Assembly: GCA_946699065.1 (NCBI GenBank)
Contig: CAMPDV010000098.1
Span: 248,001 to 312,000 of the forward strand
DNA: 64,000 nt
Origin: Loxodes magnus
Taxonomy: Eukaryota; Ciliophora; Karyorelictea; Loxodida; Loxodidae
Direction of reading: 5' to 3'
Made by a program: the position numbers and the translations under genes. Shown one piece after another: positions 59,042 through 64,000 of this stretch. The notes beneath the pieces are model-generated. The model searched no databases, had not been told where the DNA came from, and worked only from the letters and a program-made list of their open reading frames with translations. Positions within the stretch are counted from its first letter, which is position 1. Each line of letters starts with the position of its first letter.

Positions 59042-59970
59042 ATTATAATAAATTATAGTTAAAATAGCTTATAAATTTAACATAATAAAATAAATATTTA
59101 AACAATATTTAATAAGCAGAAAAACCCTAAAGTATTTAATATTCTTATAACTTTAATTATTAGAAGATTAATTATCTCATATTTTTCTTTTAACTATATC
59201 ATCCCATTAATTATATAAGAATATGTTTTTTAGTTTTGCTTTATTGTATAATTGTTATTGAAATATTACTGATATTTGGATAAATAAATTATCAATATAT
59301 TTTTATCAATTTTTCAGTTTAAGCTATGATAACTAATATATATTGGAGTAATTCTAATTTTTAATATCTATTATTTTTGAATTTCTCTTCTTCATTAATT
59401 TAATTACTGCTAACTTATTTTTATTCATACTCTTCTACTACTTACCTTATGATAACTTTGCCTTATATTTATCAAATGGGATTTAAAGAGGGTTATATAT
59501 TTAAAGATTTAGCTATATATTAAATGAGTTAAATCTAAAATTATACCAAACAATTAAAATAAATAGAATAGATATGAAATATTATAAAAATAGATATAAG
59601 CAATATTCATTTATTTTATTTGTTTTCACTTAATCAAACTAGTTCTTTTAATTTTCGCTGAATATAACTTTTTTTTGTTGTTTTATTTCGATTCTTTAAT
59701 TTTCTTTTTTATGATTATATAATTATAAACTAATGTAAATTATATAAAAATCTATATTATTATTAAAATTTTAACTATAAATATTAATGTATGATGATAT
59801 TATTTATTCTTTTATAAACAAAATGTAAATTTATTACTTTATACTGTTTATCGTTTTATTTTAGTACGTTACTATACAAACTCAAATGTTTGACGATCTT
59901 GGAGTTATTTCAATATAATTCCTGCCAATCTCTAGATTGTTTTAGAGGTTAAAATAAAAGCTTTCAAATC
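59042..59970. other. Intergenic AT-rich region ending in the 3' part of copy A2
   Basis: From ~59,880 the minus strand carries the non-coding 3' end of family A (a block parallel to LQNNLEIG in another frame of A1 and A3). The rest is featureless. Confidence 0.4.
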
Positions 59971-60846
59971 TCAAAAATTTTTCTCCTTACTATGCATATG
60001 GTTTTTGAATTATCCTATCGACTAGATAATTCGGATAATTTTTTGCATATGCTTCCGAATATGTTTTAATATAATCTTTCTCTTACTCTTTTTAGTTATA
60101 TCTGATGTTGTCTCTTCTTTTTGTTTCTCAATTTCTTCTAGTAGCTTCATTTCTCTTGCTTCAAGTTGTGAAAATTTTAGCATCTTTTTGTTTCTCGTTT
60201 AGGTTTAAATCTAGAGTTTTTTCTTCTTCATTTTTCATTGGGAAATTTTATTATTCTCTTAATTCCTTTGAAAATACAATTTTTGCTAATTTTCTAATTT
60301 TTTTTGTAAATTTTTTAAGCAACTTCTTTCTACTTCTACTTCTACTGCTATTTCAGTTTTATGATTTGTTGTTCTAGTCTTGTCAAATATTTCAGAAGAT
60401 GTTAAGGTCTTTTTATTTAGCATAAGTCTCGATTCTATTTCCTCTTTTATTTCAAGTTTTTCTATTAGTATATTACTATCTTTCTTCAGTTTTGTTACTT
60501 CTTTCGGAAAATCTATTACCATTTTAATCATCTAATCATAGCTTGTTTATTACTTGATGGTCATATCAGAGATGTCCAAATATATTATATTTTTAGCCTA
60601 TTTCTAGTTTGCTCTTCAGAAATAGGAGTATTGATTAGGTGGATGATTTTTTTGGTGCTCTTTTAAAGTGCTAACCTCTCTAGAACGTTATTGATTCTTG
60701 TTTTTTTATTTTGTGAAAATCTTAATCTAAATCCTGACCAATTTTTGAATTTTTATTTTAATTGAAAATTTTGTTTATTTGTAGAGATAGATAAAAGATA
60801 GTTGATTTATGAAGATATAAAAATTCATTTCTTCTCCTTTTAACAT
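59971..60846 (-). CDS. Family A repeat protein, copy A2
   Basis: A frame of up to 292 codons ends at UGA 59971-59973; ATG at 60846, 60828 or 60531 are all possible starts. TIKQQTSYDQMIKMVIDFPK and EVTKLKKDSNILIEKLE match copy A1 (QQISYFQLIKMVLDL, EVKKLKKEN) at protein level, which fixes the frame upstream of 60531 and favours one of the longer starts. The middle is an acidic/basic coiled coil (EIKEEIESRLMLNKK, EVEVEVERSCLKNL, LLEEIEKQKEE). The Cys cluster of A1 is reduced to a single Cys. HSKEK near the end matches HGKEK/HSKQK in alternative frames of A1 and A3. Only one or two internal UGA. Confidence 0.5.
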
Positions 60847-60899
60847 TTTTATATTTGAGATAATTCGGCATTAGTTAATCTTTGATAAATATATTAAAT

Positions 60900-61343
60900 T
60901 CAAAGTCTACTCGTTATTATAATTATTATTTTCGGGAGATTTACCAAAAATAGGCTTCTTATTCATAAAAAGTTCCAAAATTTTAATTTCATTAATATTT
61001 TACTTAAGCATTCTAATGTTTGAATTTACATATCTGCTTATTCAATATTCTGAATTCTCGATTGATTTATTAGATAGATTTTATTTGAAACTACTGATTC
61101 AAACTGCTGATCACTTCAAATATTTTTTTATTTATTTACTTATTTTATATTACCATAACTCTAAACTTTTTTATTTGTTTCTTTTATATCTTTTTTCCTT
61201 TTCTACAAGATATTCTTATTTATTGTTTTTCTGCTCTTTACCACTTACTTTTATTTAAATTTTAAAAATTGCTTAAAAAGTAACCTTTTGCAATATCAGC
61301 CTTTTGCATGTAACTTTTATCAACATATTATAGTTTATTCCAT
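60900..61343 (-). CDS. Hypothetical 147-aa coiled-coil-like protein
   Basis: ATG to UGA, 148 codons. Lys/Gln/Asn-rich: KQVVKSRKTINKNILQKRK, SDQQFESVVSNKIYLINQS, IQNIEQADMQIQTLECL, ending in a hydrophobic stretch FLWIRSLFLVNLPKIIIII that could be a tail anchor. It lies just upstream of copy A2 on the same strand (~50 bp) and might be part of the same unit. No family was recognised. Confidence 0.4.
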
Positions 61344-62289
61344 TTTACATATTCATATTCATATATAATCAAGAATCTAAAGAACATAGACTACTATGGT
61401 GGATATCTGATAAACTTAAATCTTTTATACGAATCACATATTTATTGCAATGGATTGAATACTTTAGTTTAAACTAGTTATATATTTACTTAATTACTTA
61501 ACTACTAGATTTAAAACTATTATAAATAAATTTTCTAACCCCACCTTTTATCCTTATTCTTACATCTCTCAAATACTCTTGACTTTATAATATAACTTGC
61601 CTATTCCTCTTTTATATTTAAAATTGTAAAAGTTTAAATTTCTTGAAACGAAAAATTCTATTTTCTTAAAAAAAAATGAATTCTAGTATTCAAAATAATA
61701 TCAATTCAACATAGGAAAACCAAAGTTAAATCAATAAGAGAATGCAAGTAAGAATAAGAAAGTAGTTACTATATTTAATATTAACTATAATCTTAAAATT
61801 GCACTAGCTTAATAAACATCAGAAGTATTTTATTTATTTGTTTCAATCCTAACTTTATAAAAAGCTTATAACTTTAGATTTTAATTGGTATAAAATTATA
61901 TTAAGATAGTGATAAATAAAATCGACTATTTGCATGTTTTGCTTGTAGATAGTAGATATATCTTAAATTGATGATCTTATACTTGCTAGAGTATAATTTA
62001 AACTTTTGTATTTTATGGCATTTCGACATTATTTTAGTTAGATATTGGAAATTCTGACTAGATAAAAATTTTTAAAGCTAAAACATAAAATGAATTGAAA
62101 ATTATTGTATATTTGTGAGTGACAAATAAGGAAGCTAAGAATAATATAATCTAAATGATATAAAAAAGAAAGAAGGAAAGGAATAGAATAATATGAAGTT
62201 TAACAGGTTACGATAATAATAGATATTTATAAAGGAAACTTACTGAAGATAAAGCAATATTTTCAATTTAATATTTCCATACTTAAAAA
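61344..62289. other. Intergenic AT-rich region
   Basis: No gene or repeat recognised in this stretch. Confidence 0.4.
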
Positions 62290-62808
62290 ATGGTGGATGG
62301 CTTCAGAAAGGGCTTCTATACCGCCTTCTAATTGTAGGAGAGGAAGCATGAAGATTTAATTCTTATTTCTACTTAGTCTTTAAAAAAGCAATCTTCTTAA
62401 TAAACTTAAAACTAACTTCCCATAGCCCAGAAAAAAAGATAACTTAAAAGCCCTTCATCAAGTCGAGATTCTAAATAAGCGGAAAAACCTAGGAAATAAA
62501 CTTAGAACATAATGCATCAAGAAATCGCGAAATTCATCAAAGAAAAAGTGTTTAGCTGAGAACATTTAGTTAAAGTGGTGCTAAACCTCCTGAAAGAGAT
62601 GAAAAGACTAAAGAAGGACAATAAAACTTTGGAGGGATTTTATACAAGCAAGAAGTACTCGATTCAAGATTTATAAGATAAAGTTTAATTTATAGTATTA
62701 AGATTAATTTAAATGAAAAATATTGTTTCCAATTATTCAAATTTCTTTAAATAAGATAAGTTTGAAATACATATAATAAATGGAGTATAAAATGAATAGG
62801 CAATAAAT
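62290..62808 (+). CDS. Family A repeat protein, short intact copy (A4)
   Basis: 172 aa, ATG to UGA, no frame break and one internal UGA (FSWEH). N-terminus MVDGFRKGFYTAFQLQE parallels MDRFKKGFFT (A3) and MSGFKPGFFAA (A1). AEKPRKQTQNIMHQEIAKF and HLVKVVLNLLKEMKRLKKDN parallel A1. The sequence then jumps to FYTSKKYSIQD, which in A3 lies ~300 codons further on, so A4 is an internal-deletion derivative that kept its reading frame. The Ser/Gln-rich segment at residues 30-65 is probably disordered. The repeated preservation of both ends with variable middles is the pattern of a mobile or recombining family. Confidence 0.6.
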
Positions 62809-63074
62809 TGAATGTTTAATAATTAAATTGAATGAGTAAATATTTAATTATCTAGATTATAGTAGTAAAAATATTAAATTATTTTGTTAATTTAAAGTAC
62901 TGCAGAGCTTTATACTTTTAAAATTTAAATTTGTTTCAAATAGCTAAAAACAAATAAGTTAATAATAGCTTTCATTAAATAATTGATTTAAGTTAGAGAC
63001 ATGTAATAAATCTGCATATAAAATAGATTTAAAAATAGAAGATTATAAATAATCCTTTCGTTTGTAAGTTAAAT
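62809..63074. other. Short intergenic stretch
   Basis: Upstream of the deformylase gene; presumably contains its promoter. Nothing specific seen. Confidence 0.4.
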
Positions 63075-63662
63075 ATGAAATTATTAAAATTATAATTTCC
63101 AAAGGGATTTACTAAAGAGGTTTTACAAATAGGAGATCCTCTTCTTCGTTAAACATGCCTTGCTGTTAAAAATGAAGATTTTAAATAGGATACCTTTTTA
63201 CAGAACTGTTCAGATTTAGTAGAAACACTAGAGAATTTTAGAAAAGAAAATGGTTTTGGTAGAGCAATTAGTGCTCCTTAAATAGGTTTTATGAAAAGAG
63301 TTATAGCGATTAATTTAGGAAAAGGTCCTTTTCTTCTGTTTAATCCTTTAATTACTTATCAGTCTGAAAAAACCTTTACTATGTTTGATGATTGTATGAG
63401 TTTTCCTTGACTTTTAATTCGTGTAATTAGAAACAATTCTATTTCTTTAGAATACTTTGATATTAATTGAAAAAAGATAGAATGAAATGACATAGGGAGA
63501 AGTGAAAGTGAACTATTATAACATGAAATAGATCATCTCAATGGAATTCTTGGAATAGATAGAGCATAAGGTAATAATGCAATAATTTCAAGAAAAACTT
63601 TCGAAAAAAATCCCCAAGAATTTCTCAAGTATGTTGATTATCACATTTAGCCAACAGTTTGA
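63075..63662 (+). CDS. Peptide deformylase
   Basis: 195 aa. Removes the N-formyl group from nascent proteins; in a eukaryote this is expected in mitochondria. Motif 1 is GRAISAPQIG (usually GxGxAAPQIG), motif 2 DDCMS (usually EGCLS; the Cys is the metal ligand), and motif 3 HEIDHLNG with both metal-binding His and the catalytic Glu. LQIGDPLLRQTC near the N-terminus is the usual entry block. The sequence is in one frame, with UGA as Trp after SFP and in INWKKIEW. The N-terminal MKLLKLQFPKGFTK is only weakly basic; a longer presequence upstream was not found. Stop UGA at 63660-63662. Substitutions in motifs 1 and 2 are at tolerated positions, so activity is plausible. Confidence 0.9.
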
Positions 63663-64000
63663 TAACTATTCTTTAAATTTATTATCTTAAGAAAATATCT
63701 ACTAAAATAAGTTTTCCTTCTAAGCTTATTAAACATTTGAAAAGCTTCAAGTATTTTCCTTTTATCTTTTAATATTTAGCCAAGTTCTAAATGTTTAAGT
63801 ATTCTCTTTCAAACTATTAATACATCTTTTTAATTAAAAACTATATAAGTTCTTTAAATTTTTGATTACACTATATTTATTTATAAAGCTATTCATTTGT
63901 CATAAAGTTATACTAAAAGCATTAAAAATTAGCAATATTCCTTATAAAATAGATAAGACTTTAGAGTTAATTTTTACATTTATATCTTTTATTTTTATAA
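63663..64000. other. Window end, AT-rich
   Basis: 3' flank of the deformylase gene. Nothing recognised before the window ends. Confidence 0.4.

Noticed and set aside
60105..60377. 90-codon plus-strand hydrophobic ORF
   Set aside because: Antisense to copy A2, whose minus-strand coiled-coil frame is shared with A1.

Overview
The window is extremely AT-rich DNA from a ciliate-like nuclear genome whose code has no unconditional stop. In every recognisable gene UAA and UAG read as glutamine. UGA reads as tryptophan inside genes at family-conserved Trp positions (farnesyltransferase beta, nitrilase, P-type ATPase, Kelch), and UGA is also the only codon that fits at gene ends. This matches the karyorelictean (Loxodes/Parduczia) nuclear code and is close to that of Condylostoma. 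Introns are tiny: 20, 25, 25 and probably 26 nt, all GT-AG. Because nearly every frame is open, unknown reading frames were accepted only on protein-like composition, scarcity of in-frame UGA, or conservation between copies.

Layout. 1-2.1 kb holds two inverted copies of a repeat around a weak ORF. 2.1-8.1 kb has nothing firm. 8.1-16.1 kb is one giant minus-strand gene for a secreted beta-helix/multi-pass membrane protein. 16.1-21.2 kb is empty AT DNA. 21-24 kb holds repeat-family genes and a small ORF. 25.3-26.3 kb is a Kelch gene, followed by small ORFs. 28.5-30.7 kb is a decayed non-LTR retrotransposon. 31.4-36.0 kb is the housekeeping core: farnesyltransferase beta (-), a possible leucine-rich ORF, a Nit-type nitrilase (+) and a truncated P-type ATPase (-). 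37.9-38.9 kb is an unknown ORF. 41-43.8 kb has a RING-Kelch gene and a small basic protein. 44-52.6 kb contains three copies of a short CCHC-type element, an unknown 353-aa protein and a second Kelch paralogue. 51.25-54.5 kb is an array of degenerate ~26-bp units that look like tandem micro-introns, interrupted by one element and followed upstream by a RING-ubiquitin-like gene. 55-63 kb has further repeat-family genes, a third Kelch paralogue and coiled-coil ORFs. 63.1-63.7 kb is peptide deformylase.

Mobile DNA. Three dispersed families (called A, B and C here) encode short proteins with coiled coils and CCHC-like knuckles. Two B copies are flanked by identical 13-bp direct repeats and end in A-rich tails, the signature of target-primed retrotransposition. 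The LINE-like remnant at 28.5-30.7 kb shows that reverse transcriptase of that type has been present in this genome. No rRNA, tRNA or CRISPR array was recognised.
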